The position numbers and the translations under genes are program-made. The notes beneath the pieces were generated by a model. The model was given only the letters and a program-made list of their open reading frames with translations, was not told the origin of the DNA and made no database searches. Positions 1 to 5,517 of a stretch of 5,517 bases of DNA are shown piece by piece; the stretch's first letter is position 1, and each line of letters opens with the position of its first letter. Source of the DNA: Nitriliruptoraceae bacterium (GTDB lineage: Bacteria; Actinomycetota; Nitriliruptoria; Nitriliruptorales; Nitriliruptoraceae); contig SKII01000117.1 of the NCBI GenBank assembly GCA_007116505.1, positions 1-5,517 on the forward strand, in the 5' to 3' direction.

Positions 1-628
1 ATGCGTCGCCGGACACCTCGACGCCGGCCGCGCGCATGCGCGCGACGGCGCGCGCGCCGTCACCCGGTGCGAGCTCCACCATGCGGGTCGCGGCGAGCGG
101 CACGACGGTCACGAACCCGAGCGCGGCCGCATCCTCCGCGGTCGCGGCGACGCACACGTCCCCGGCCAGCCCGACGACGACGACCCGCTCTGCGCCGTGC
201 TGCTCGAGCAGGGACCCGAGCTCCGTACGGTGGACGTCGCCGCTCACCGGGTCGCGCACGCTGAAGCCCGAGTAGCCGTCGCCGCCGTCGACACCCTTGC
301 GCACCACGGGACCGTCGACGACGAGGGCGGGGTGCAGGTCCGCCCCCCACGTGTCGCGCACGCAGTGCACCGGCCACGGGCCGCCGTCGGTCACGAAGTG
401 CGGGGTGCGCTCCGGGTGCCAGTCCTGCGTGTAGACGACGAACCCGCCGGCCGCGCGGCATGCGGCGACGCGGGCGTTGACCTCCGGCAGGATCGCCTCG
501 GCGTCTGCGACGGCGAGGCCACCCTCAGGGTCGGTGAAGTCGTTCTGCACGTCGACGACGACGAGCGCCGAGCGTGCGTCGTAGTGCTCGAGGTCGGCCG
601 GCTGCGTCGGCTGCGTCGGGCTGGGCAT
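1..628 (-). CDS. pncA: Nicotinamidase (PncA), 3' end cut by window edge
   Basis: Hydrolyses nicotinamide to nicotinate and ammonia in the cytoplasm, the first step of NAD salvage. I translated 209 residues from the ATG at 628. The isochorismatase-like fold motifs are all present: VDVQNDF with catalytic Asp26, Lys111 in the RKG motif, and nucleophile Cys159 in GLAGDVCV. Metal ligands match the mycobacterial PncA pattern: Asp69, His71 and His77 in QDWHPERTPHF, and His88 in WPVHCV. The start is supported by AGGAG (634-638) five bases upstream. The visible end, MRAAGVEVSGDA, resembles the usual family C-terminus, so probably only a few residues are missing. The gene follows pncB by 45 bp on the same strand, where its product feeds PncB. 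Residue 156 is Gly where many homologues have Thr (TDxC); this is probably tolerated. Related isochorismatase-fold hydrolases are the alternative, but the metal site and pncB neighbour favour nicotinamidase. Confidence 0.93.
   Translation of the reverse strand, partial: MPSPTQPTQPADLEHYDARSALVVVDVQNDFTDPEGGLAVADAEAILPEVNARVAACRAAGGFVVYTQDWHPERTPHFVTDGGPWPVHCVRDTWGADLHPALVVDGPVVRKGVDGGDGYSGFSVRDPVSGDVHRTELGSLLEQHGAERVVVVGLAGDVCVAATAEDAAALGFVTVVPLAATRMVELAPGDGARAVARMRAAGVEVSGDA
600..617. repeat. 9-bp perfect tandem duplication in the pncA 5' end
   Basis: The 9-mer GGCTGCGTC occurs twice back to back (600-608 and 609-617). On the coding strand it gives the repeated tripeptide TQP-TQP in the disordered-looking N-terminus of PncA, before the conserved fold begins near residue 20. 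The duplication keeps the frame and should be functionally neutral. Confidence 0.85.
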
Positions 629-660
629 CGGAGCTCCTGTTCGGTCGTGTGCGGTCGAGG

Positions 661-686
661 TCAGGCGTCGAGCTCAGGCGTCGAGG
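661..686. repeat. 13-bp tandem duplication across the pncB stop codon
   Basis: Two adjacent 13-mers, 661-673 and 674-686, match at 12 of 13 positions (TCAGGCGTCGAG plus C or G). The upstream copy on the minus strand encodes the last PncB residues and its TGA stop (676-674). The second copy lies in the pncB-pncA gap and carries another TGA in a different frame. A further partial unit (CTCGAC on the minus strand) follows. Likely replication slippage. Confidence 0.8.
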
Positions 687-1987
687 TGGACGGTGGGGAT
701 GCAGGTCGGGCCGGCTTCGATGCGGTGCGCCTCGTCGGGCAGCTCCGCCATCGCGCTGCGGTGGTGGAGACGGTCGGCCGCGAGGTCCGGGCTCCCGGTG
801 CGCTCGCCGCGCTCGACGAGCGGGACCTGCAGCGCGCGGCTCCCTGCGGGACGCGGGGTGCCGGAGGGTCGCAGGAGCTCCCTCGTCGCTCGGCCGTCCT
901 CGAGTGCGCGCGACGCGACCTTCCAGCTGCCGACGGTCGCCTTCGCCCCGCCGCCCTTCGCGACCGGCTCGCGCTCGCCGCCCGACGACGTCGCACGGGC
1001 GACGAGCTTGTAGACGAACCCGGCGGTGGGGGCGCCGGCCCCCGTCACGAGCGACGTGCCCACCCCGTAGGCGTCGACCGGCGCGTCGGCGAGCCGTGCG
1101 ATCGCGTGCTCGTCGAGGTCGCCGGAGACGACGATGCGTGCGCCCGTGGCGCCCGCCGCGTCGAGCAGCGTGCGGGCGCGCCGCGCAGCGGTGGGCAGGT
1201 CGCCCGAGTCGATGCGCACGGCGCCGAGCTCGCGACCGACCACCTCGAGCGCCGCGGCGATGCCGCCCTCCGTGTCGAACGTGTCGACGAGCAGGGTGGT
1301 CTCGCGGCCGGTGACGTCGAGCTGCGATGCGAACGCGCTGCGCTCGTCGTCGTGGACGAGGATGAACGCGTGGCCGGTCGTCCCCGCGGTCGGGATGCCG
1401 TAGCGACGACCCGCCTCGAGGTTGGACGTCGCGTCGAAGCCGACCAGTGCGGCCGCGCGGGCCGCAGCGACGGCGGCCTCCTCATGGGTGCGTCGCGATC
1501 CGAACTCGAGCAGGCGACGTCCACCGGCGACGCCGACCATCCGTGCTGCGGCCGCAGCGATGGCCGAGTCATGGTTCAGGATGCTCAGCACCAGCGTCTC
1601 GATGACGAGCGCCTCGGCGAACGTGCCGACGACGGTCATCACGGGGGAGCCGTCGACGTAGACCTCGCCCTCGCGGTAGGCGTGCACGTCGCCGCCGAAG
1701 TGGAACCCGGCGAGCCACCGCAGCGTGGACGGGGTGACGATCCGCTCGGCCTCGAGCCAGCGCAGCACGTCGTCGTCGAAGCGGAACGCGTCGAGCGCGT
1801 CGAGGACACGGGGCAGACCGGCGAGCACGCCGTAGCGACGGCCCTCAGGCAGCCGGCGCGCGAACACCTCGAACACGCTCGGGCGCTGCGCGGTGCCGTC
1901 GTGCAGGGCAGCATCGAGCATCGTGAGCTCGTAGCGGTCGGTCAGCAGCGCGGTCGTGCTCGGCGGGGAGGCCGGGGGCGGGAGCAT
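674..1987 (-). CDS. pncB: Nicotinate phosphoribosyltransferase (PncB)
   Basis: Condenses nicotinate with PRPP, helped by ATP hydrolysis, to give nicotinate mononucleotide for NAD synthesis in the cytoplasm. The 437-residue product is normal length. Motifs in order: TDRYELTM (16-23) at the N-terminus, FGSRRTH (162-168), the segment TSNLEAGRRYGIPTAGTTGH ending in the probable phosphorylated His206, VDTFDTEGG (234-242), RIDSGDL (258-264, phosphate binding) and a C-terminal region ending in IPTVHLDA. The reading frame stays open upstream to 2134, but the ATG at 1987 is preferred. It has a perfect AGGAGG (1992-1997) four bases ahead, and the TDRYELTM motif follows closely, as in homologues. The upstream extension would also cover the promoter-like region. 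pncA lies 45 bp downstream, forming a nicotinamide-to-NaMN operon. The leader holds a palindrome suggesting repressor control. Confidence 0.96.
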   Translation of the reverse strand: MLPPPASPPSTTALLTDRYELTMLDAALHDGTAQRPSVFEVFARRLPEGRRYGVLAGLPRVLDALDAFRFDDDVLRWLEAERIVTPSTLRWLAGFHFGGDVHAYREGEVYVDGSPVMTVVGTFAEALVIETLVLSILNHDSAIAAAAARMVGVAGGRRLLEFGSRRTHEEAAVAAARAAALVGFDATSNLEAGRRYGIPTAGTTGHAFILVHDDERSAFASQLDVTGRETTLLVDTFDTEGGIAAALEVVGRELGAVRIDSGDLPTAARRARTLLDAAGATGARIVVSGDLDEHAIARLADAPVDAYGVGTSLVTGAGAPTAGFVYKLVARATSSGGEREPVAKGGGAKATVGSWKVASRALEDGRATRELLRPSGTPRPAGSRALQVPLVERGERTGSPDLAADRLHHRSAMAELPDEAHRIEAGPTCIPTVHLDA

Positions 1988-1997
1988 GGGGCCTCCT

Positions 1998-2020
1998 GTT
2001 GTGGTCACAGTGACCTTAAC
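1998..2020 (-). promoter_or_regulatory. Probable operator palindrome in the pncB leader
   Basis: GGTCACAGTGACC (2003-2015) is a perfect inverted repeat around the central base 2009. It extends outward to matching GTT (1998-2000) and AAC (2018-2020), so 9 of 11 arm positions are symmetric over 23 bp. It sits immediately upstream of the pncB AGGAGG and just downstream of the predicted promoter, where a repressor dimer would block transcription. NAD salvage genes are known targets of NrtR, NiaR, NadQ and NadR regulators in different bacteria. I cannot match this site to any of them from memory. It could instead form a small RNA hairpin next to the ribosome binding site. Confidence 0.55.
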
Positions 2021-2036
2021 CGGAGGGACCCTAACC
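2012..2036 (-). repeat. Direct half-site repeats upstream of pncB
   Basis: On the minus strand, GGTTAGGGTC (2036-2027) and GGTTAAGGTC (2021-2012) are direct repeats differing at one base, spaced 15 bp start to start. The second one merges into one arm of the 2003-2015 palindrome. The stretch therefore contains three related half-sites, two direct and one inverted. It is also the only TTAA-containing stretch in the intergenic region. Confidence 0.55.
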
Positions 2037-2056
2037 GCGGGGGCGTCCGGGTGCAA
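2028..2056 (-). promoter_or_regulatory. Candidate pncB-pncA promoter
   Basis: Reading the minus strand, TTGCAC (2056-2051) and TAGGGT (2033-2028) are separated by exactly 17 bp. Each matches three of six positions of the sigma-70-type consensus, including the most conserved ones (TTG, and TA with final T). Transcription would start near 2021, giving a leader of about 30 bases that includes the palindrome and AGGAGG. The match is modest and the -10 overlaps the direct repeats. Confidence 0.35.
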
Positions 2057-2063
2057 CACGGGA

Positions 2064-2080
2064 GGCCCGCACGGCGGGCC
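2064..2080. other. Perfect 7-bp-stem inverted repeat in the divergent intergenic region
   Basis: GGCCCGC (2064-2070) and GCGGGCC (2074-2080) are perfect inverse complements around the three-base loop ACG. The element lies between the candidate pncB -35 and the DUF983 gene, outside both predicted transcripts. No T-run follows on either strand, so an intrinsic terminator is unlikely. It could be a protein-binding or insulating element, or chance in GC-rich DNA. Confidence 0.4.
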
Positions 2081-2135
2081 GAACGTCATCCGAGGGTGTG
2101 ACGGTCGCCCGGCCATGTCCCCCGCGCCCCCCATC

Positions 2136-2141
2136 TAGGCT
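2136..2141 (+). promoter_or_regulatory. Candidate -10 for the DUF983 gene
   Basis: TAGGCT lies 46 bases upstream of the ATG at 2188, in the form often seen as a -10 hexamer in high-GC actinobacteria. No convincing -35 is present 16-18 bp upstream. If real, the leader would be about 40 bases and contain the duplicated Shine-Dalgarno unit, and the promoter might also serve the gat genes. Confidence 0.3.
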
Positions 2142-2152
2142 CGTCGGCGGCG

Positions 2153-2182
2153 CGCGACCGGAGGGGCCGCGACCGGAGGGGC
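2153..2182 (+). repeat. 15-bp perfect tandem duplication carrying a duplicated Shine-Dalgarno
   Basis: CGCGACCGGAGGGGC is present twice with no gap (2153-2167 and 2168-2182). Each unit contains GGAGGGG, so two ribosome-binding-like sequences stand in series before the ATG at 2188. The proximal one (2175-2181) has a 6-base spacer to the ATG, the distal one 21 bases. A further GAGGG (2183-2187) abuts the start. Confidence 0.85.
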
Positions 2183-2187
2183 GAGGG

Positions 2188-2619
2188 ATGGCATTCTCAG
2201 GACGGGCGCTCGCGCGCGGCATGGCCAACCGCTGCGCACGCTGCGGTACGGGCGGGATCTTCCGGAGCTACTACCGGCTGCATCCGACCTGCCGGGTGTG
2301 CGGGATGCGCTTCGAGCGCGAGTCGGGGGAGTGGACCGGCGCCCTCATGATCATCATCGCGTTCACCGAGGTCCTGTTCGCGCTGTGGTTCGGGATCGGG
2401 CTGTGGGTCACCTGGCCGGACGTCCCGTGGACCCTCCTGCTCATCGGCGGTGTGGCGCTGAACCTCATCGTCCCGGTCCTGTTCTACCCCTGGTCGCAGT
2501 CCGTCTGGATCGGTCTGCACTACTCCTTCGTCCCGCTCGACGCGGCGGAGGAGGCCGACGCGATCGCCGCGCTCGCTGCCGACGACGCGGCGCAGGGGTC
2601 TGCGGACGGGCAGCGCTAG
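2188..2619 (+). CDS. DUF983 family small membrane protein with zinc-ribbon-like head
   Basis: Function unknown; the family is recognised by its architecture. The 143-residue product opens with a four-cysteine cluster, CARC (16-19) and CRVC (35-38), followed by GMRFERESGEWTGA, the typical DUF983 junction. Two hydrophobic segments follow, about 51-76 and 81-101, each long enough to span the membrane. The tail (118-143) is Ala/Asp/Glu-rich and probably cytoplasmic. The cysteines probably bind one zinc ion; this is inference from spacing. The ATG at 2188 is chosen because GGAGGGG precedes it at 6 bases. The frame is open back to a GTG at 2098, but that would add a Pro/Arg-rich stretch with no family resemblance. 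The gene precedes gatC by 70 bp on the same strand, so co-transcription is possible. Confidence 0.85.
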   Translation: MAFSGRALARGMANRCARCGTGGIFRSYYRLHPTCRVCGMRFERESGEWTGALMIIIAFTEVLFALWFGIGLWVTWPDVPWTLLLIGGVALNLIVPVLFYPWSQSVWIGLHYSFVPLDAAEEADAIAALAADDAAQGSADGQR

Positions 2620-2629
2620 CCTCCGGCGA

Positions 2630-2650
2630 CGACGGGGACGTCCTCCGTCG
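2630..2650 (+). terminator. Weak hairpin between the DUF983 gene and gatC
   Basis: CGACGG (2630-2635) pairs with CCGTCG (2645-2650), and the inner GG/CC pairs extend the stem around ACGT with one bulged T. It begins 11 bases after the DUF983 stop codon. No T-tract follows, so it may be an attenuating or RNA-stabilising hairpin rather than a true terminator, and read-through into gatC is plausible. Confidence 0.3.
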
Positions 2651-2689
2651 CGCGCGGCTGGACGTGCGCCGGTGGTACCGGGAGCGACG

Positions 2690-2995
2690 ATGTCGGGTGA
2701 CCAGCTCGGGGAGGACGACGTCCGCCACGTCGCCACGCTCGCACGGCTCGCGCTCGACGATGCCGAGATCGCCGCGCTGACCCCCGAGCTGCGTGCCATC
2801 CTCAGCTACGCCGAGCAGGTCGGCGAGGTCGCGGCCGACGACGTGGAGCCGATGACTCATCCGCTCGGGCTCGTCGACGTCCTGCGCGACGACGTGCGTG
2901 CGGAGGGGCTCACCTCCGAGGACGTCCTCGCCGCCGCTCCCGATGCGCAGTCCGGACGCTTCGGCGTGCCGCGGATCGTGGAGGAGGACGCGTGA
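2690..2995 (+). CDS. gatC: Glu-tRNA(Gln)/Asp-tRNA(Asn) amidotransferase subunit C
   Basis: Small structural subunit that wraps between GatA and GatB and stabilises the amidotransferase. The 101 residues are normal length for GatC. Family signatures are the N-terminal helix [20 protein letters not shown] (11-30), the EPMTHPL segment (53-59), [16 protein letters not shown] (65-80) and the C-terminal [11 protein letters not shown] (89-99). The ATG at 2690 has GGGAG (2680-2684) five bases ahead and gives the normal N-terminus. A GTG at 2672 in frame would add six residues (MVPGAT) without support. The TGA stop overlaps the GTG start of gatA by four bases, so the two are probably translationally coupled. 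No independent strong promoter is visible in the 70-bp gap upstream. Confidence 0.95.
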   Translation: MSGDQLGEDDVRHVATLARLALDDAEIAALTPELRAILSYAEQVGEVAADDVEPMTHPLGLVDVLRDDVRAEGLTSEDVLAAAPDAQSGRFGVPRIVEEDA

Positions 2996-4569
2996 GCGAT
3001 GCCGCGCTGACCCGCATGGGTGCCGCCGCGCTCGCCGACGCGATGCGTGCCGGCGACGTGAGCGCCCGCGAGGTCGTCGACGCGCATCTCGAGGTCATCG
3101 CCGCGCACGACGGTGTGGTGGCCGACGGTGACGTCTGGCGCTCGCAGCCCCTCGAGCGCCTCGGCGCCGACGACGTCAACGCGTTCCTCGTCGTCACCGC
3201 CGCAGCCGCGCGTGCCCATGCCGACGACGTCGACCGCCGCCGCACGGCGGGGGAGGAGCTCGGTCCGCTCGCCGGCGTGCCGCTCGCCCTCAAGGACGTC
3301 CTGACGATGCGCGGCGTTCCGAACACCTGCGGATCGCGCATGCTCGAGGGCTGGGTCCCGCCGTACGACGCGACGGTCACCCGGCGGCTCCGCGACGCGG
3401 ACGTCATCGTGCTCGGCAAGACGAACATGGACGAGTTCGCGATGGGCTCGTCGACGGAGAACTCGGCGTACGGGCCGACCCGCAACCCGTGGGACCTCGA
3501 CCGCGTGCCGGGCGGATCGTCCGGCGGCTCGGCGGCGGCGGTCTCCGCAGGGATGGCGCCGCTCGCGATCGGGACGGACACGGGTGGCTCGATCCGGCAG
3601 CCGGCCGCGTTCACGGGGATCGTCGGGGCCAAGCCGACCTACGGGACGGTGTCGCGTCACGGGCTGGTCGCCTTCGCCTCGTCGCTCGACCAGGCCGGCC
3701 CGTTCGCTCGCGACGTGACCGACACGGCCCTGCTGCAGGCGGTCATCCAGGGCCATGACCCGCACGACGCGACGTCGGACCCCGGTCCGGCTCCCGACCT
3801 CCTCACGACGCTGCGCGACGGCATCGAGGGCATGCGCATCGGCGTCGTCGAGGAGCTCGAGTCGGCCGGCTGTGAGCCCGGCGTGCGCGCCGTGTTCCTC
3901 GAGGCGATCGCGACGCTCGAGCGTCTCGGCGCCACCGTCGAGCGGGTGCCGCTCCCGCACGCCCCCTACGGGCTGCCCGCCTACTACCTCGTCGCGCCCG
4001 CGGAGGCCTCGTCGAACCTCGCGCGCTTCGACGGGGTGCGCTACGGCCTGCGTGTCGACGCGGAGTCGGCGGAGGCGATGAACGCGGCCACGCGCGCGGC
4101 GGGGTTCGGTCCCGAGGTGCGTCGGCGCATCATGATCGGAACGCACGCGCTGTCGTCCGGCTACGTCGACGCGTACTACCTGCAGGCTGCGCGCGTCCGG
4201 ACGCTCATCGCCCGTGACTACGCGGCCGCGTTCGAACGGGTCGACGTGCTCGTCAGCCCCACGGCCCCGACCGTCCCGTTCCGCCTCGGCGAGCGCACGG
4301 CGGACCCGCTCGCGATGTACCGCAACGACGTGGCGACCGTCCCGGCCTCGCTCGCCGGCATCCCTGCGCTCTCGGTCCCTGCCGGGACGGCGAGCGCCGA
4401 GGACGGCTCCGGCCCGCTGCCGGTGGGGCTGCAGGTCATGGCGCCGCTGCGTGCCGACGCGCGCAACTACCGCGTCGCCTTCGCGCTCGAGCAGGCGCTC
4501 GCGCTCGACCCGACGCCGTCGGCTCACGGTGGCGCGCGGGCGCTGCGGACGGCCGGAGGTGCGTCGTGA
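2992..4569 (+). CDS. gatA: Glu-tRNA(Gln)/Asp-tRNA(Asn) amidotransferase subunit A
   Basis: Glutaminase subunit of GatCAB; it releases ammonia from glutamine, which is channelled to GatB to amidate mischarged tRNA. It is an amidase-signature protein of 525 residues. The catalytic triad is Lys101 (LALKDV), Ser176 in PGGSSGGS, and Ser200 in [10 protein letters not shown]. The 75- and 24-residue spacings equal those of Staphylococcus aureus GatA (Lys79, Ser154, Ser178), so everything is shifted by 22. The shift is explained mainly by extra residues around 39-60, between the first helices and the VNAFLVV strand. Later landmarks include [33 protein letters not shown] and GLQVMAP. The GTG start at 2992 has AGGAGG (2982-2987) four bases upstream and overlaps the gatC stop. 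The TGA overlaps the gatB GTG in the same way. A generic amidase is ruled out by the gatC and gatB neighbours. Confidence 0.96.
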   Translation: MSDAALTRMGAAALADAMRAGDVSAREVVDAHLEVIAAHDGVVADGDVWRSQPLERLGADDVNAFLVVTAAAARAHADDVDRRRTAGEELGPLAGVPLALKDVLTMRGVPNTCGSRMLEGWVPPYDATVTRRLRDADVIVLGKTNMDEFAMGSSTENSAYGPTRNPWDLDRVPGGSSGGSAAAVSAGMAPLAIGTDTGGSIRQPAAFTGIVGAKPTYGTVSRHGLVAFASSLDQAGPFARDVTDTALLQAVIQGHDPHDATSDPGPAPDLLTTLRDGIEGMRIGVVEELESAGCEPGVRAVFLEAIATLERLGATVERVPLPHAPYGLPAYYLVAPAEASSNLARFDGVRYGLRVDAESAEAMNAATRAAGFGPEVRRRIMIGTHALSSGYVDAYYLQAARVRTLIARDYAAAFERVDVLVSPTAPTVPFRLGERTADPLAMYRNDVATVPASLAGIPALSVPAGTASAEDGSGPLPVGLQVMAPLRADARNYRVAFALEQALALDPTPSAHGGARALRTAGGAS

Positions 4570-5517
4570 CGCCCTGGCTCGAGGGCTACGAGCTCGTCGT
4601 CGGGCTCGAGGTGCACGTCGAGCTGTCGACCGCGACGAAGATGTGGTGCGGCTGCGCGACGACGTTCGGTGACGAGCCGAACACGAACGTGTGTGCCGTC
4701 TGCTCCGGCCAGCCGGGTGCGCTGCCGGTACCCAACCGTCGCGCGGTGCACGACGCGACGCTGCTCGGACTCGCGCTCGGCGGCTCGATCTCGCCCCGCT
4801 GCCGCTTCCACCGCAAGAACTACTTCTACCCCGACCTCGCGAAGAACTACCAGATCAGCCAGTACGACGTGCCGCTCGTCACCGAGGGGCGCCTCGAGGT
4901 CGAGGTCGAGCGCGACGGGGAGCTCGTCACCGAGGTCGTCGGCATCGAGCGGCTCCACATGGAGGAGGACACCGGCAAGTCGCTCCACCTCGGGGCGACC
5001 GGACGGCTCCACGGCGCCGAGCGCTCGGCGATCGACTACAACCGCTCGGGCGTCCCGCTGCTCGAGATCGTCTCGCACCCCGACATCCGTGACCCCGAGA
5101 CCGCGCAGGCGTACCTGCGTGAGCTCCAGGCGATCGTGCGGACCCTCGGCGTCTCCGATGCGCGCATGGAGGAGGGGTCGATCCGCTGCGACGCGAACGT
5201 GTCGGTGCGGCGCCCCGGCGCGCCGCTCGGCACGCGCTGCGAGATCAAGAACCTGAACTCGGTGCGGTCGCTCGGCAGGGCGATCCGCTACGAGGCCCTG
5301 CGTCAGGCCCAGGTCCTCGACGACGGTGGCAGCATCGTCATGGAGACACGACACTGGGACGAGGAGGCGGGCGTCACGCGCACCCTGCGACGCAAGGAGA
5401 CGGTGACGGACTACCGGTACTTCCCCGACCCCGACCTCGTCGAGATGACGACGACCGCCGAGGCGGTCGAGCGCGTGCGGGCCGAGCTGCCCGAGCTCCC
5501 GGCCGCCGCGCGGGCGC
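4566..5517 (+). CDS. gatB: Glu-tRNA(Gln)/Asp-tRNA(Asn) amidotransferase subunit B, 3' end cut by window edge
   Basis: Subunit that binds the mischarged tRNA, phosphorylates its Glu or Asp side chain with ATP, and transfers ammonia from GatA. The 317 residues visible cover the cradle domain; the family is usually about 480-500 residues, so the helical and YqeY-like tRNA-binding tail lies beyond the window. Motifs: VGLEVHVEL (12-20, metal-binding Glu/His), a Cys cluster CGC (28-30) and CAVC (43-46) of the zinc-binding type, PGALPVPN (50-57), [21 protein letters not shown] (81-101), HMEEDTGK (131-138), [14 protein letters not shown] (157-170), [13 protein letters not shown] (203-215) and [10 protein letters not shown] (282-291). 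The GTG start at 4566 overlaps the gatA TGA (GTGA) and is preceded by GGAGGT (4555-4560). No frameshift or missing catalytic residue is seen. Confidence 0.96.
   Translation, partial: MTPWLEGYELVVGLEVHVELSTATKMWCGCATTFGDEPNTNVCAVCSGQPGALPVPNRRAVHDATLLGLALGGSISPRCRFHRKNYFYPDLAKNYQISQYDVPLVTEGRLEVEVERDGELVTEVVGIERLHMEEDTGKSLHLGATGRLHGAERSAIDYNRSGVPLLEIVSHPDIRDPETAQAYLRELQAIVRTLGVSDARMEEGSIRCDANVSVRRPGAPLGTRCEIKNLNSVRSLGRAIRYEALRQAQVLDDGGSIVMETRHWDEEAGVTRTLRRKETVTDYRYFPDPDLVEMTTTAEAVERVRAELPELPAAARA

Noticed and set aside
151..159. PncA GLAGDVCV instead of a TDxC-type nucleophile motif taken as a sign of inactivity
   Set aside because: The Asp26, Lys111, Cys159 triad and all four metal ligands are intact, so the Thr-to-Gly difference is more likely a tolerated family variant. 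The coordinates are those of the codons for residues 157-159.
197..2101. 634-residue open frame on the plus strand opposite pncA and pncB
   Set aside because: Its translation is Arg/Val/Glu/Asp-rich with no recognisable domain. It mirrors two genes with full catalytic motifs on the other strand, and GC-rich codon bias leaves stops rare in the opposite frame.
1988..2134. Extended pncB start at 2134 adding 49 residues
   Set aside because: It would translate the candidate promoter and palindrome; the ATG at 1987 has a perfect AGGAGG and homologue-like spacing to TDRYELTM.
2098..2187. Upstream GTG start extending the DUF983 protein by 30 residues
   Set aside because: The added residues are Pro/Arg/Gly-rich and translate the tandem repeat and promoter region; the ATG at 2188 has a good ribosome binding site and the correct family N-terminus.
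2857..4527. 556-residue open frame on the minus strand opposite gatA
   Set aside because: Low-complexity Arg/Glu/Val composition and complete overlap with gatA, which has its full amidase triad. It is an antisense shadow.
1..5517. CRISPR array, insertion sequence, tRNA or defence system
   Set aside because: No spaced repeats, transposase motifs, terminal inverted repeats or tRNA-like cloverleaf seen. Coding density is high and all genes are recognisable housekeeping families.

Overview
The window is very GC-rich, and codon third positions are almost all G or C. Protein signatures (the GatA segment CGSRMLEGW followed by [10 protein letters not shown], the actinobacterial-style nicotinamidase, a DUF983 protein upstream) suggest a high-GC actinobacterium. 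Genus cannot be fixed from this window. Six protein genes fill almost all of it, in two divergent blocks separated by a roughly 200-bp intergenic region.

Left block, minus strand (1-1987): pncB (nicotinate phosphoribosyltransferase), then 45 bp downstream pncA (nicotinamidase), which runs off the window edge only a few residues short of its expected C-terminus. The pair is a two-step NAD salvage operon: PncA deamidates nicotinamide to nicotinate, and PncB converts nicotinate with PRPP to nicotinate mononucleotide. The pncB leader carries a near-perfect inverted repeat plus a repeated half-site next to a plausible promoter, so this operon looks regulated.

Right block, plus strand (2188-5517): a small DUF983 membrane protein with a four-cysteine zinc-ribbon-like head, then gatC, gatA and the first two thirds of gatB. 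The gat genes encode the GatCAB amidotransferase that turns Glu-tRNA(Gln) (and often Asp-tRNA(Asn)) into the correctly amidated tRNA. Both gat junctions overlap by the same GTGA arrangement, implying tight translational coupling. GatA carries an unusual insertion of about 20 residues ahead of its catalytic lysine.

I see no mobile element, CRISPR array, tRNA, rRNA or novel multi-gene system. This is housekeeping sequence. The points worth a second look are the pncB operator, the GatA insertion, and three short tandem duplications at gene boundaries, one of which duplicates a Shine-Dalgarno sequence.
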